The notes below the pieces were generated by a model. The model was not told the DNA's origin. It saw nothing but the letters and a program-made list of their open reading frames with translations, and searched no databases. A stretch of DNA of 64,000 nucleotides, from the NCBI RefSeq assembly GCF_022803015.1, contig NZ_JAFKON010000007.1, positions 124,001 through 188,000 of the forward strand, given 5' to 3'. Positions 40,350 through 51,166 of this stretch are shown here, in pieces. The stretch comes from Arthrobacter humicola. Its GTDB lineage: Bacteria; Actinomycetota; Actinomycetes; Actinomycetales; Micrococcaceae. Position 1 is the stretch's first letter, and each line of letters begins with the position of its first letter. Made by a program: the position numbers and the translations under genes.

Positions 40350-41218
40350 GAGAACAGGGCCCCTTCGAAGTCGGCTGAATATTCCGCGTGCCCGTCCGCA
40401 TACACCGTGAGCCAGGCGCAATCAAACTCCTGCTCCAGCCGCGGACCGTCGACAAAGAACAACGCAGTGGCCAGCGCATCGGCCACCATCGCGGTCCCGG
40501 CCATGGCCCAGCAGGCGACAACGGTACGCACCGGAGCTCCCGTGGTGCCGTCCAGGACATGATGGAACCCGTCGCCCCAGGCGCGCCGGTTGGCGGCGGA
40601 AGCGCACAGGGCGCCGGCCCCCAGCTGGACGGTGCCGATTGCCCGGGTGGGATCGTAGGGGTGCTCGAGGGCAACCACCACCGGATCCGGCCCCGGATTC
40701 AGCAGGTCCCCGCTGGCATCGATGAAATGCCCGGCGCAGCCGCCGTCCCGGAGCCGGGCGGAGAGCAGATCCGCCAGCTGGCCCTTTCCGGCCGCGCCGA
40801 CGTCGATCACCGCCGGAACCGTGGTGGTCAGCGCGGTGCCCTGCCAGTCCAGCGCATCCTCCCACCGGGGCGCGGGAAGCGGCGCGCCGCCCGGGCGCAG
40901 GGTGTAGGTGGCGTCGTAGCCCAGTCGCTCCAGGCTCCCGCCGATGAGCGGGGTCATCGCACCCTCGGTGAGCCGGTACAGGGTGCCGTACAGCTCGCCC
41001 AGGGCGGCCCCTTCGGCGGGCAGCTCAATGCGGCCAGGCGTCCGGGCTGCGTCGGCAATGAGCGAATCGGGGCGGAACCGGGACCACGCGGCGTCGTACT
41101 CCTCCACCGTGGCGAGCAGGCCACGGCGGAGCTCGCCGGAGAGCCGGGACGGGGTGGAAATCTCCCAGCGGGTCCCGATCCCGTCAAAGCTGAAGTGCGT
41201 CCAGCCCGGATGCGCCAC
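40346..41218 (-). CDS. apbE: FAD:protein FMN transferase ApbE
   Basis: A 290-residue ApbE-family flavin transferase. It attaches FMN covalently to Ser/Thr of FMN-binding domains. The family core is IDVGAAGKGQLADLLSARL and HFIDASGDLLNPG; the Mg2+ region near RAWGDGFHHVLDGTTG is also present. No obvious signal peptide, so the enzyme may act in the cytoplasm or be exported by other means. The start is GTG with AGAGG four bases upstream. It lies between its probable substrate (FMN-binding lipoprotein, 22 bases upstream) and the RnfD-like reductase. Confidence 0.87.
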   Translation of the reverse strand: MAHPGWTHFSFDGIGTRWEISTPSRLSGELRRGLLATVEEYDAAWSRFRPDSLIADAARTPGRIELPAEGAALGELYGTLYRLTEGAMTPLIGGSLERLGYDATYTLRPGGAPLPAPRWEDALDWQGTALTTTVPAVIDVGAAGKGQLADLLSARLRDGGCAGHFIDASGDLLNPGPDPVVVALEHPYDPTRAIGTVQLGAGALCASAANRRAWGDGFHHVLDGTTGAPVRTVVACWAMAGTAMVADALATALFFVDGPRLEQEFDCAWLTVYADGHAEYSADFEGALFS

Positions 41219-41240
41219 GATTCCTCTGTCCCTCGCTGCG

Positions 41241-41678
41241 CTATTGGGCCTGTGACTTGATCTTCGCCACGGCCTGGTTGAAGCCGCCGCTGGTCAGCGA
41301 GGATCCGGCCACTTTGGAAACCTTGATCTCGTCAAGCTTCTTGCCAACAACCTGGGACTGGATGCCGCCGGCGAACTCGCCCTGGAACTTTCGGGTGTTC
41401 GGATTCGAGGGGTGCTGCGTGATCTTCACGGCGGACACGGCACCGCCGGCCAGCGTCAGTTCCACGCCCACGGTCTCAGTGCCGTTGGGGGAGGTGTAGT
41501 TCCCGTCGGCGCTGTACGTGCCGTCCTTGTAAGAACCGGTACCTGCAGCGGACTCGGATGCCGGGGGCGCGCCCTGTGCGGCCGGGGCCTGGGCCGACGG
41601 GGCGCAGCCAGCCGCTGTTCCGGCCACGGAGAGGCCAGCAATGCCGACGAGGACGCTTTTGCGGAAGGCGGTATTCAT
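41241..41678 (-). CDS. FMN-binding lipoprotein
   Basis: A 145-residue exported protein. Signal peptide with FRKSVLVGIAGLSVAGTAAGC; Cys near residue 25 is the likely lipidation site. A flexible Ala/Pro/Gln-rich stretch precedes an FMN_bind domain (~60-145): YKDGTYSADGNYTSPNG, VELTLAGGAVSAVKITQ and VAGSSLTSGGFNQAV, the last resembling the flavinylation motif with Ser in place of the more usual Thr. The flavin would be attached by ApbE encoded next door. I choose the ATG at 41678; an upstream frame start at 41717 adds 13 residues before the signal peptide. An extracytoplasmic electron carrier is inferred. Confidence 0.8.
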   Translation of the reverse strand: MNTAFRKSVLVGIAGLSVAGTAAGCAPSAQAPAAQGAPPASESAAGTGSYKDGTYSADGNYTSPNGTETVGVELTLAGGAVSAVKITQHPSNPNTRKFQGEFAGGIQSQVVGKKLDEIKVSKVAGSSLTSGGFNQAVAKIKSQAQ

Positions 41679-41861
41679 GCGGGACTCGATTCTTTGCGGG
41701 GATCGGACAGCGAACAAGGTGGAGGCATGACAGGTTGCAGACGTTGAATTCAGGGTAACGGTTCACCCTGGGCGCGAGGCCTTGATGACCTCGGGCCTTC
41801 CCGTAACCGGCCCCGACGTCATGCCGGGACGGCAGATTCCGCCGCACTCCGGGCCCACCGG

Positions 41862-41867
41862 TAGGCT
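41862..41867 (+). promoter_or_regulatory. -10 element of a probably leaderless argS promoter
   Basis: TAGGCT ends six bases before the GTG at 41874; no ribosome binding site precedes argS, so transcription most likely starts at the start codon. Confidence 0.6.
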
Positions 41868-41873
41868 AGAAGT

Positions 41874-43538
41874 GTGACCCCAGAAGAACTCTCCCTCGCC
41901 ATATCCGCCTGCCTGAAGGACGCCGTCGCCGCCGGTGACATAGCCCTCTCCGCGGCCGACATCCCGGATGAGGTGCGCGTGGAGCGCCCCAAGAACAGGG
42001 ACCACGGGGACTGGGCCACCAACGTCGCCCTCCAGCTGGCCAAAACGGCGGGCACCAACCCGCGGGAGTTCGCGTCCGTCCTGAGCGCCCGGCTCAAGAC
42101 GATCGACGGCGTGTCCGCGGTGGACATCGCCGGCCCCGGCTTCCTGAACATCACCGTGGACGCCGCTGCCGCCGGTGCCCTCGCTAAGGCGATCGTCGAG
42201 GCCGGTGCGGCCTACGGCACCAACACCGCGCTCGCCGGGCACACGGTCAACATGGAATTCGTCTCGGCCAACCCCACCGGCCCGCTGCACATCGGCCACA
42301 CCCGCTGGGCCGCCCTCGGCGACGCGATCGCCCGCGTCCTCCGGGCCTCCGGTGCCGACGTCACTGCCGAGTACTACATCAACGACGCCGGTTCCCAGAT
42401 GAACGTGTTCGCGAACTCCGTGTTCGCCAGGCTGCACGGCCGGGACGTGCCCCAGGGCGGCTACCCGGGCCAGTACATCGCGGACCTCGGCCACGAAGTG
42501 CTCACCGAACACCCGGACATCCGCGAACTCACCGAAGTGGCGGCCCTGCCGGTGATCCGGGGCGCCGCCTACAAGGCGCAGATGCATGACATCAAGCAGA
42601 CGCTGGCCGAGTTTGGCGTCGACTTCGATGTCTACTTCTCCGAGCAGGAGCTCCACGACGCCGGCGCGATCGAGGACGCCGTCGCCCGCCTGCGCGAACA
42701 GGGCCACGTGTTCGACGACGGCGGCGCGGTCTGGCTGCGCACCACCGACTTCGGCGATGACAAGGACCGCGTGATGGTCCGCGCAAACGGTGAGCCCACG
42801 TACTTCGCCGCCGACGCCGCCTACTACCTGTCCAAGAAGGACCGCGGCTACACCGAGAAGATCTACCTCCTCGGCGCCGACCACCACGGCTACATCAACC
42901 GGCTCAAGGCCATCGCGGCAGCCGCCGGGGACGACCCCGAGGTCAACATCGAGGTCCTGATCGGCCAGCTGGTCTCCGTCAACGGCGCCAAACTGTCCAA
43001 GCGAGCCGGCAACATCATCGAGCTCAAGGACCTCATCTCCTGGCTCGGCAAGGATGCCGTCCGGTACTCGCTGGCCCGGTTCCCCGCCGATTCGCCGCTG
43101 ACGCTGGACCCGGAGCTGCTGAAGAAACACAGCAACGAAAACCCGGTGTTCTACGTCCAGTACGCCCACGCCCGCTCCCGCGGCGCCGCCCGCAATGCCG
43201 TGGCCGCCGGCGTGGAGCGCCGTGTGGACGGCCTAGACAGCTTCAACGCTGCCCTGCTGGAGCACCCCACCGAAAACGAGCTGCTCTCGCACCTGGGCAG
43301 CTATCCCTCGATCGTGGCCAAGGCCGCCGAGCTGCGCGAGCCGCACCGCGTGGCCCGCCACCTCGAAGTGATCGCCGGCGCCTACCACCGCTGGTATGAC
43401 GCCTGCCGCGTGGCGCCGCAGGGCGAGGAACCCATCACCGACACCAACCGCACCAGGCTGTGGCTCAACGACGCCACCAGCCAGGTGCTGGCCAACGGAC
43501 TGGAACTGCTGGGCGTCTCGGCGCCGGAACGGATGTAA
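41874..43538 (+). CDS. argS: Arginyl-tRNA synthetase
   Basis: Class I aminoacyl-tRNA synthetase of 554 residues. N-terminal ArgRS domain (~1-100), signature MEFVSANPTGPLHIGHTRW with HIGH (~140), and KLSKRAGNIIEL in place of KMSKS, then a C-terminal DALR anticodon domain ending in QVLANGLELLGVSAPERM. It charges tRNA-Arg; the window also encodes tRNA-Arg(CCG). Start GTG. First gene of a run continuing to lysA, the usual argS-lysA order in actinobacteria. Confidence 0.95.
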   Translation: MTPEELSLAISACLKDAVAAGDIALSAADIPDEVRVERPKNRDHGDWATNVALQLAKTAGTNPREFASVLSARLKTIDGVSAVDIAGPGFLNITVDAAAAGALAKAIVEAGAAYGTNTALAGHTVNMEFVSANPTGPLHIGHTRWAALGDAIARVLRASGADVTAEYYINDAGSQMNVFANSVFARLHGRDVPQGGYPGQYIADLGHEVLTEHPDIRELTEVAALPVIRGAAYKAQMHDIKQTLAEFGVDFDVYFSEQELHDAGAIEDAVARLREQGHVFDDGGAVWLRTTDFGDDKDRVMVRANGEPTYFAADAAYYLSKKDRGYTEKIYLLGADHHGYINRLKAIAAAAGDDPEVNIEVLIGQLVSVNGAKLSKRAGNIIELKDLISWLGKDAVRYSLARFPADSPLTLDPELLKKHSNENPVFYVQYAHARSRGAARNAVAAGVERRVDGLDSFNAALLEHPTENELLSHLGSYPSIVAKAAELREPHRVARHLEVIAGAYHRWYDACRVAPQGEEPITDTNRTRLWLNDATSQVLANGLELLGVSAPERM

Positions 43539-43543
43539 CCGCC

Positions 43544-45022
43544 ATGACCGCGAATTCAGGACAGTCCCCGCTCGCCCCGGACTGGCTCGAGGTCCCCGCC
43601 GACCTCAATGCCCTCCACGAACCGCTGTGGGCGGGCGGTGTTGCGCGCAACGACGACGGCGAGCTCACCATCGAGGGGCTGACGGTCAGTGAGCTGCAGC
43701 GCCAGTACGGCACGCCGCTGTTCGTGCTGAGCGAGACAGACTTCCGGGCCCGGGCCCGGGCGTTCAGCGACGCCTTCAACGACGCCTTCGCCGATATTTG
43801 CGGGGGAGTGGACGTCTACTACGCCGGCAAGTCCTTCCTGTGCACCTCCGTGGTCCGCTGGGTCGAGGAAGAGGGGCTGCGCCTGGACACGGCGTCCGGC
43901 GGCGAACTCGCCGTGGCCTTCCGCGCCGGCATCCCCGGCGCCGACGTCGCCCTGCATGGGAACAACAAGTCCGACGGCGAAATCCACCGGGCGCTGGACA
44001 TGCAGCTGGGACGGATCGTGGTGGACAGCCTCGACGAGCTCGAACGCGTCGCGGCGATCGCCGCCAACCGGGGCGACACCGCCAGGGTGATGCTGCGGCT
44101 GACCCCCGGAGTACACGCCCACACCCACGAATTCATCGCCACGGCCCACGAGGACCAGAAATTCGGCCTGTCCATGGCCGGGGACTCCACGGACCAGGCC
44201 GGCCTGTCCGCCGCAGAGGAAGCCGTGGCCGCGGCCACCGGGCACGCCAGCATCGAACTGCTGGGCCTGCACTGCCACATCGGCTCGCAGATCTTCGAAC
44301 CGGACGGCTTCGCCCTCGCCGCCGAGAGGCTGCTGGACTTCCTGGCAGCGATGCAGTCGAAGTACTCCATCGTGCTGCCCGAGCTTGACCTCGGCGGCGG
44401 CTACGGCATCGCCTACACCCCCGTGGACACCCCGCGCCCGGCCGCCGAAATCGCGCAGGCGATGGCCGCCGTCGTCCGTTCCAAATGCGCTGCCCTCGGC
44501 ATAACCGCCCCCCGGATTTCGATCGAACCGGGCCGCGCGATCGTCGGAAGCACCACCTTTACGCTGTATGAGGTCGGCACGCTCAAGACCGTCCGGGTGG
44601 ATTCCCCGGCCTCTGCTGGTGCCGCGGCCGGCCACGACGGAGCCGGGGACGTTACGCACCCCCGCCGCTATGTGTCGGTGGACGGCGGGATGAGCGACAA
44701 CCCCCGGCCGGTGCTGTACGACGCGGATTATTCGGCGATTCTCGCCTCGCGGAGCTCCGACGCGGCGCCGCAGCTGTCCCGAGTGGTGGGCAAACATTGC
44801 GAGAGCGGCGACATAGTTGTTAGAGATGTATATCTGCCCGAGGACGTGGCAGCCGGTGATCTGCTTGCTGTACCGGGGACCGGCGCCTACTGCTGGGCCC
44901 TGTCAAGCAACTACAACTATCTGGCCCGGCCGGGCGTTATCGCTGTCAGCGACGGATCTGCCCGGCTCATTGTCCGCGGGGAAACCGAAGAAGATTTGCT
45001 CAACCGCGACATGGGAGTCTGA
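43544..45022 (+). CDS. lysA: Diaminopimelate decarboxylase
   Basis: A fold-type III PLP enzyme of 492 residues that converts meso-diaminopimelate to lysine. YYAGKSFLC carries the PLP lysine (~95); HCHIGSQIFEPDGF and LDLGGGYGIAYTP are PLP phosphate motifs; ISIEPGRAIVG, the substrate region YVSVDGGMSDNPRPVLYDADY, GKHCESGD and GAYCWALSSNYN complete the family set. The ATG at 43544, five bases after argS, gives the usual N-terminus although the frame is open earlier. Ser/Ala/Gly-rich ~30-residue loop (SAGAAAGHDGAGD) near 360 is an insertion. Ends directly at hom. Confidence 0.94.
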   Translation: MTANSGQSPLAPDWLEVPADLNALHEPLWAGGVARNDDGELTIEGLTVSELQRQYGTPLFVLSETDFRARARAFSDAFNDAFADICGGVDVYYAGKSFLCTSVVRWVEEEGLRLDTASGGELAVAFRAGIPGADVALHGNNKSDGEIHRALDMQLGRIVVDSLDELERVAAIAANRGDTARVMLRLTPGVHAHTHEFIATAHEDQKFGLSMAGDSTDQAGLSAAEEAVAAATGHASIELLGLHCHIGSQIFEPDGFALAAERLLDFLAAMQSKYSIVLPELDLGGGYGIAYTPVDTPRPAAEIAQAMAAVVRSKCAALGITAPRISIEPGRAIVGSTTFTLYEVGTLKTVRVDSPASAGAAAGHDGAGDVTHPRRYVSVDGGMSDNPRPVLYDADYSAILASRSSDAAPQLSRVVGKHCESGDIVVRDVYLPEDVAAGDLLAVPGTGAYCWALSSNYNYLARPGVIAVSDGSARLIVRGETEEDLLNRDMGV

Positions 45023-46339
45023 ATGTCTGAATTGCGAACCCTGAAAGTGGCCCTGCTGGGCTGTGGCAACGTTGGGGCCCAGGTTGCGCGGATTCTCATT
45101 AACGACGCCGACGCCCTCGCCGCGCGCACCGGCGCCCGGCTGGAACTGCAGGGCATCGCGGTGCGCAACCTCGATGCCAAGCGCGACGTCGAGCTGCCGC
45201 GGGAGCTGTTCACCACTGACGCCGAAGTCCTCGTCAAGGACGCCGACGTCGTCATTGAACTCATGGGCGGCATTGAGCCGGCCCGGACCCTGATCCTTAC
45301 CGCCATGCGGCACGGTGCCTGTGTTGTCAGCGGCAACAAGGCGCTCCTGGCCCAGGACGGCCCCACCCTGTATGAGGAAGCGGACAAGGCCGGGGTGCAG
45401 CTGTCCTACGAGGCCGCCGTGGCCGGCGCCATCCCCATCCTGCGACCCATCCGCGACAGCTTGTCCGGCGACCGGATCACCCGGGTGCTCGGGATTGTCA
45501 ACGGCACCACCAACTTCATCCTCGACCAGATGGACTCGACCGGCGCGCAGTTCGCCGACGCGCTGGCCGAGGCCCAGCGCCTGGGCTACGCGGAAGCCGA
45601 CCCCACGGCCGACATCGAAGGCTACGACGCCGCCGCCAAGGCCGCAATCCTCGCTTCGCTGTCCTTCCACACGCGGTTTGCCCTGGAAGATGTCTCCTGC
45701 GAGGGCATCACGTCGGTCACCGCGGCGGACATCGCCGCCGCCAAGGAAGCCGGCTTTGTCATCAAGCTGCTGGCCATTGCCGAGAAACTTGTTGACGAGG
45801 ACGGCAAAACCGGCGTCTCAGTCCGTGTCCACCCCACGCTCCTGCCCCGCGAGCACCCCCTCGCTGCTGTCCGCGGTGCATTCAACGCCGTCTTCATCGA
45901 AGCCGAGAACGCCGGCGAGCTCATGTTCTACGGCCAGGGTGCCGGCGGCACCCCGACGGCGTCCGCCGTGCTGGGCGACCTCGTCTCCGCGGCCCGCCGC
46001 ATTGTCCTGGGCGGCCCCGGCCGCACCGAAACCACCACGGGGCACGTGCCATCGCTGCCCATCGACGCGGCCGTCACCAGCTACTACATCGGACTCGACG
46101 TCGCGGACCAGCCCGGCGTCCTGGCCAGGATCGCGCAGCTCTTCGCCGAGCACGGCGTGTCCATCGAAATCATGCGGCAGACCATTCACCGCGACGCCGA
46201 CTCCAACGTGGAATCGGCCGAGCTGCGGATCGTGACACACCGTGCACGCGAAGCCGCACTTGCAGCAACCGTCGAGGCCGTCAGGCGCCTGGACGTCATC
46301 AATTCCGTCACATCCGTACTCCGGGTAGAAGGAGTCTAA
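45023..46339 (+). CDS. hom: Homoserine dehydrogenase
   Basis: A 438-residue NAD(P)-dependent enzyme that makes homoserine from aspartate semialdehyde. LLGCGNVGAQVARIL is the nucleotide motif; ANKALLAQDG-type and GTTNFILDQM, AEADPTADIEGYDAAAKAAILA and the catalytic-Lys neighbourhood follow. The C-terminus (~350-438) is an ACT domain (QPGVLARIAQLFAEHGVSIEIMRQ), the site of threonine feedback control in the family. ATG begins directly after the lysA stop. Confidence 0.94.
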   Translation: MSELRTLKVALLGCGNVGAQVARILINDADALAARTGARLELQGIAVRNLDAKRDVELPRELFTTDAEVLVKDADVVIELMGGIEPARTLILTAMRHGACVVSGNKALLAQDGPTLYEEADKAGVQLSYEAAVAGAIPILRPIRDSLSGDRITRVLGIVNGTTNFILDQMDSTGAQFADALAEAQRLGYAEADPTADIEGYDAAAKAAILASLSFHTRFALEDVSCEGITSVTAADIAAAKEAGFVIKLLAIAEKLVDEDGKTGVSVRVHPTLLPREHPLAAVRGAFNAVFIEAENAGELMFYGQGAGGTPTASAVLGDLVSAARRIVLGGPGRTETTTGHVPSLPIDAAVTSYYIGLDVADQPGVLARIAQLFAEHGVSIEIMRQTIHRDADSNVESAELRIVTHRAREAALAATVEAVRRLDVINSVTSVLRVEGV

Positions 46340-47446
46340 GTGGCTCACCAATGGCGCGGTGTCATCCGCGAATACGCCGACCGTCTTCCTGTCACGGAAG
46401 CGACCAAGGTCATCAGCCTGGGCGAGGGCGGCACCCCGCTCGTGCATGCCCGCCACCTCTCCGAGCTGACCGGCAGCACCGTCTACCTCAAGGTCGAAGG
46501 CATGAACCCGACCGGTTCTTTCAAGGACCGCGGCATGACCATGGCCATGACGGCAGCGGTGGCCGCCGGCGCCAAGGCCGTGGTCTGCGCCTCCACCGGC
46601 AACACCTCCGCCTCCGCCGCGGCCTATGCGACGGCTGCCGGGCTGCAGTGCGCGGTGCTGGTCCCGGAGGGCAAGATCTCCATGGGCAAGCTCAGCCAGG
46701 CAGTCGCGCACGGAGCCACGCTGCTGCAGGTGGACGGCAACTTCGACGACTGCCTTGACATCGCCCGCAAGCTCGGCGAGTCCTACCCGGTGTTCCTGGT
46801 CAACTCCGTCAACCCGGCCCGGATCGAAGGCCAGAAGACCGGTGCCTTCGAAGTGGTGGATTCGCTCGGCGACGCCCCCGACTTCCATGTGCTCCCGGTG
46901 GGCAACGCCGGCAACATCAGCGCGTACTGGAAGGGCTACAAGGAATACGCTGCGGCGTTTGAGTCGCCCACCGCCGGGTCGCTGCCCGCCGTGTCCACCA
47001 GGACACCCGTCATGTGGGGCTTCCAGGCCGCAGGGGCGGCACCCTTCGTGGCCGGCCACCCCATCACCGAGCCCGACACCATTGCCACCGCCATCCGGAT
47101 CGGCAACCCGGCCTCCTGGGACACCGCCGTGGCGGCCCGGGATGAATCCGGCGGCGTGATCGAGGCCGTCACGGACGAGGAAATCCTGTCCGCGCACCGG
47201 TGGCTCTCCGCCCGGGAAGGCGTTTTCGTGGAGCCCGGCTCCGCTGCCGGCGTCGCCGGGCTGATCAAGAAGCACGCGGCCGGGGAAGTGCCGGCAGGCA
47301 AGACGATCGTGATCACGGTGACCGGTCACGGCCTCAAGGACCCGCAGTGGGCCCTGCGCACCGAGGACGGCAGCGACGTGCAGCCGGTCAAGGTCTCCAA
47401 CGACGTCGTCACCGTCGCCGCAGCATTGGGACTGGAAGAAAAATAA
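46340..47446 (+). CDS. thrC: Threonine synthase
   Basis: Fold-type II PLP enzyme of 368 residues that makes threonine from O-phosphohomoserine. [17 protein letters not shown] carries the PLP Lys (~60); [31 protein letters not shown] and the C-terminal VTGHGLKDP match class ThrC proteins of the short actinobacterial form. The start is GTG immediately after the hom stop. Followed by thrB after two bases, so hom-thrC-thrB form one unit. Confidence 0.94.
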   Translation: MAHQWRGVIREYADRLPVTEATKVISLGEGGTPLVHARHLSELTGSTVYLKVEGMNPTGSFKDRGMTMAMTAAVAAGAKAVVCASTGNTSASAAAYATAAGLQCAVLVPEGKISMGKLSQAVAHGATLLQVDGNFDDCLDIARKLGESYPVFLVNSVNPARIEGQKTGAFEVVDSLGDAPDFHVLPVGNAGNISAYWKGYKEYAAAFESPTAGSLPAVSTRTPVMWGFQAAGAAPFVAGHPITEPDTIATAIRIGNPASWDTAVAARDESGGVIEAVTDEEILSAHRWLSAREGVFVEPGSAAGVAGLIKKHAAGEVPAGKTIVITVTGHGLKDPQWALRTEDGSDVQPVKVSNDVVTVAAALGLEEK

Positions 47447-47448
47447 CG

Positions 47449-48435
47449 TTGGAAACAACCCTCACCGTCCCGGCCGAATCAGCTGCCGGCTCCCCGGCCG
47501 TTCCGGCGGGCCAGCTGGTCACCGTGCGTGTCCCGGCCACGAGCGCCAACCTGGGCCCCGGGTACGACAGCCTCGGCCTGGCCCTCTCGCTGCATGACAC
47601 GCTGACCGTGGAAACCCTGGCCAGCGGTGAACTCGAATTCGAGCTCAGCGGCGAGGGTGCCGAGTCCCTGCCCCGCGATGCGACGCACCTCGTGGTCAAG
47701 GCCTTGACCGAGGCCCTGCACCGCCTGGGGTTCCGGCACGAAGGCCTGCGGATCACGGCGGACAACGTCAACCCGCACGGACGGGGCCTGGGCTCCTCGG
47801 CCTCGGCCGTGGTGGCGGCCGTCAGCGCCGCCAATGCCCTGGTTCCGGAGGCCTCCCGGCGTGGCAGCGACTGGATCCTGCAGCTCACCAGCGAAATGGA
47901 AGGCCACCCGGACAACGTTGCACCCGCCATTTTCGGCGGACTGGCGCTGTCATGGCAGGACAGTGACCAGTACAGCAGCACGTGCGCGTCCGTGGCCGCC
48001 TCGGTGATCCCTGTGGTCGCCGTGCCCGACTACGAGCTCTCCACTGAGGCCGCCCGGGCCCTTTTGCCCGCTTCGGTGGGCCACCATGCCGCGGCCATGA
48101 ACTCCGGCCGCGCCGCCCTGCTGATCCATGCCCTGACCACGAACCCGGAATTCCTGCTGCCCGGCACCGAGGACTACCTGCACCAGAGCTACCGAGCCGA
48201 GGCCATGCGGCCCAGCGCGGAACTGATCGGCGCGCTGCGCCGGGCAGGGCACGCCGCCGTCGTATCCGGCGCCGGACCCACCGTGCTGGTCCTGGCCAAC
48301 GGCGAAGCGGAAGCCCGTGAGGTTGTGGACTTCATCGGCGCCCACACCGCGGGCAACACGCCGGAAGTGGGCTGGCGCGTGATGAAGCTGGCCGTGGACG
48401 TTGAAGGTGCTAAAGTGGAAGTGCACCGGCGGTAA
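47449..48435 (+). CDS. thrB: Homoserine kinase
   Basis: A GHMP kinase of 328 residues that phosphorylates homoserine. PATSANLGPGYDSLGLALS opens the fold; GRGLGSSASAVVAA (~112) is the ATP-binding P-loop; VSGAGPTVLVLA is the third GHMP motif. The start is taken as TTG at 47449, two bases after thrC, preceded by GGAAG; a longer reading frame overlaps thrC and is not needed. Order hom-thrC-thrB is the usual one for actinobacteria. Confidence 0.9.
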   Translation: METTLTVPAESAAGSPAVPAGQLVTVRVPATSANLGPGYDSLGLALSLHDTLTVETLASGELEFELSGEGAESLPRDATHLVVKALTEALHRLGFRHEGLRITADNVNPHGRGLGSSASAVVAAVSAANALVPEASRRGSDWILQLTSEMEGHPDNVAPAIFGGLALSWQDSDQYSSTCASVAASVIPVVAVPDYELSTEAARALLPASVGHHAAAMNSGRAALLIHALTTNPEFLLPGTEDYLHQSYRAEAMRPSAELIGALRRAGHAAVVSGAGPTVLVLANGEAEAREVVDFIGAHTAGNTPEVGWRVMKLAVDVEGAKVEVHRR

Positions 48436-48754
48436 ATACGCAGGCGGTAAATTTGTAACCGTTGTAAGACCGCGATGTTGGCCACGTAGCCTCTCTCATC
48501 TTTCACTGCGCAATATTTTCCGGTGCCACCTGCTTTCGGTCTGACGCAGGAATCAGCAGAATTGATCTGCCCCCTGAAACTCAGCCCGCCGTTCCTCATT
48601 TCTCGGATCGTGCATGGTGAAGCAATATCCGGCCCTGCTGGCCGATATCCATCCGGCAAGGCCGAAATCCCGGCTGCAGATCTGAACTGCAGCCCAGATC
48701 AAATCACCGCGTCCAGCTCTTAGCCTGGACGCCGTCGAGGGGGAAGGATCCTTC
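48436..48754 (+). other. Long leader region of rho with three hairpins
   Basis: 319 bases with no supported gene. Near the 5' end GGCGGTAAAT occurs twice (48429 and 48444), spanning the thrB stop. Hairpins: CGGCC/GGCCG near 48632-48646; GGCTGCAG/CTGCAGCC at 48672-48694; GCGTCCAG/CTGGACGC at 48709-48732, the last ending 22 bases before the GTG of rho. A promoter may lie near 48460-48500 but none is convincing. Autogenous control of rho through its leader is known in E. coli and would fit, by analogy only. Confidence 0.4.
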
Positions 48755-50932
<2,178 letters not shown>

Positions 50933-50968
50933 CTGCTCCAACCGCTAGATTCTGGCGGTCCCGCGCGC

Positions 50969-51097
50969 TAACGCCGCACGGATTTTCCGCCCCCGCCCCT
51001 CCGCCGGGTGGCTTACGATCTACGATCGCAAGCCACCCGGCGTCGGCAGGCCCGAAGCCACTCCCGGGGCGGAAAAATCCGTGCGGCTTCGTCGTTA
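50969..51097. repeat. Nested inverted repeat between rho and prfA
   Basis: The outer arms GCCGCACGGATTTTCCGCCCC (50973-50993, shown as landmark positions) and its complement at 51066-51087 pair over about 21 bases with one bulged A; TAACG at 50969 and CGTTA at 51093-51097 flank them. Inside, CGCCGGGTGGCTT (51002-51014) pairs with AAGCCACCCGGCG (51030-51042) around ACGATCTACGATCGC. The inner hairpin could end rho transcription. The outer arms are longer than a terminator needs, so a REP-like or small mobile palindrome is possible. Confidence 0.75.
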
Positions 51098-51166
51098 AGT
51101 CGCCAGCCGCGGTCCAGTTTTTGTTGTCGTAACTAGACTTGGTTTCAAGTCGAAAGAGGTTTGAAA

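Noticed and set aside
41763..43169. Long open frame antisense to argS
   Set aside because: Shadow of a highly conserved synthetase; no ribosome binding site or recognisable domain.
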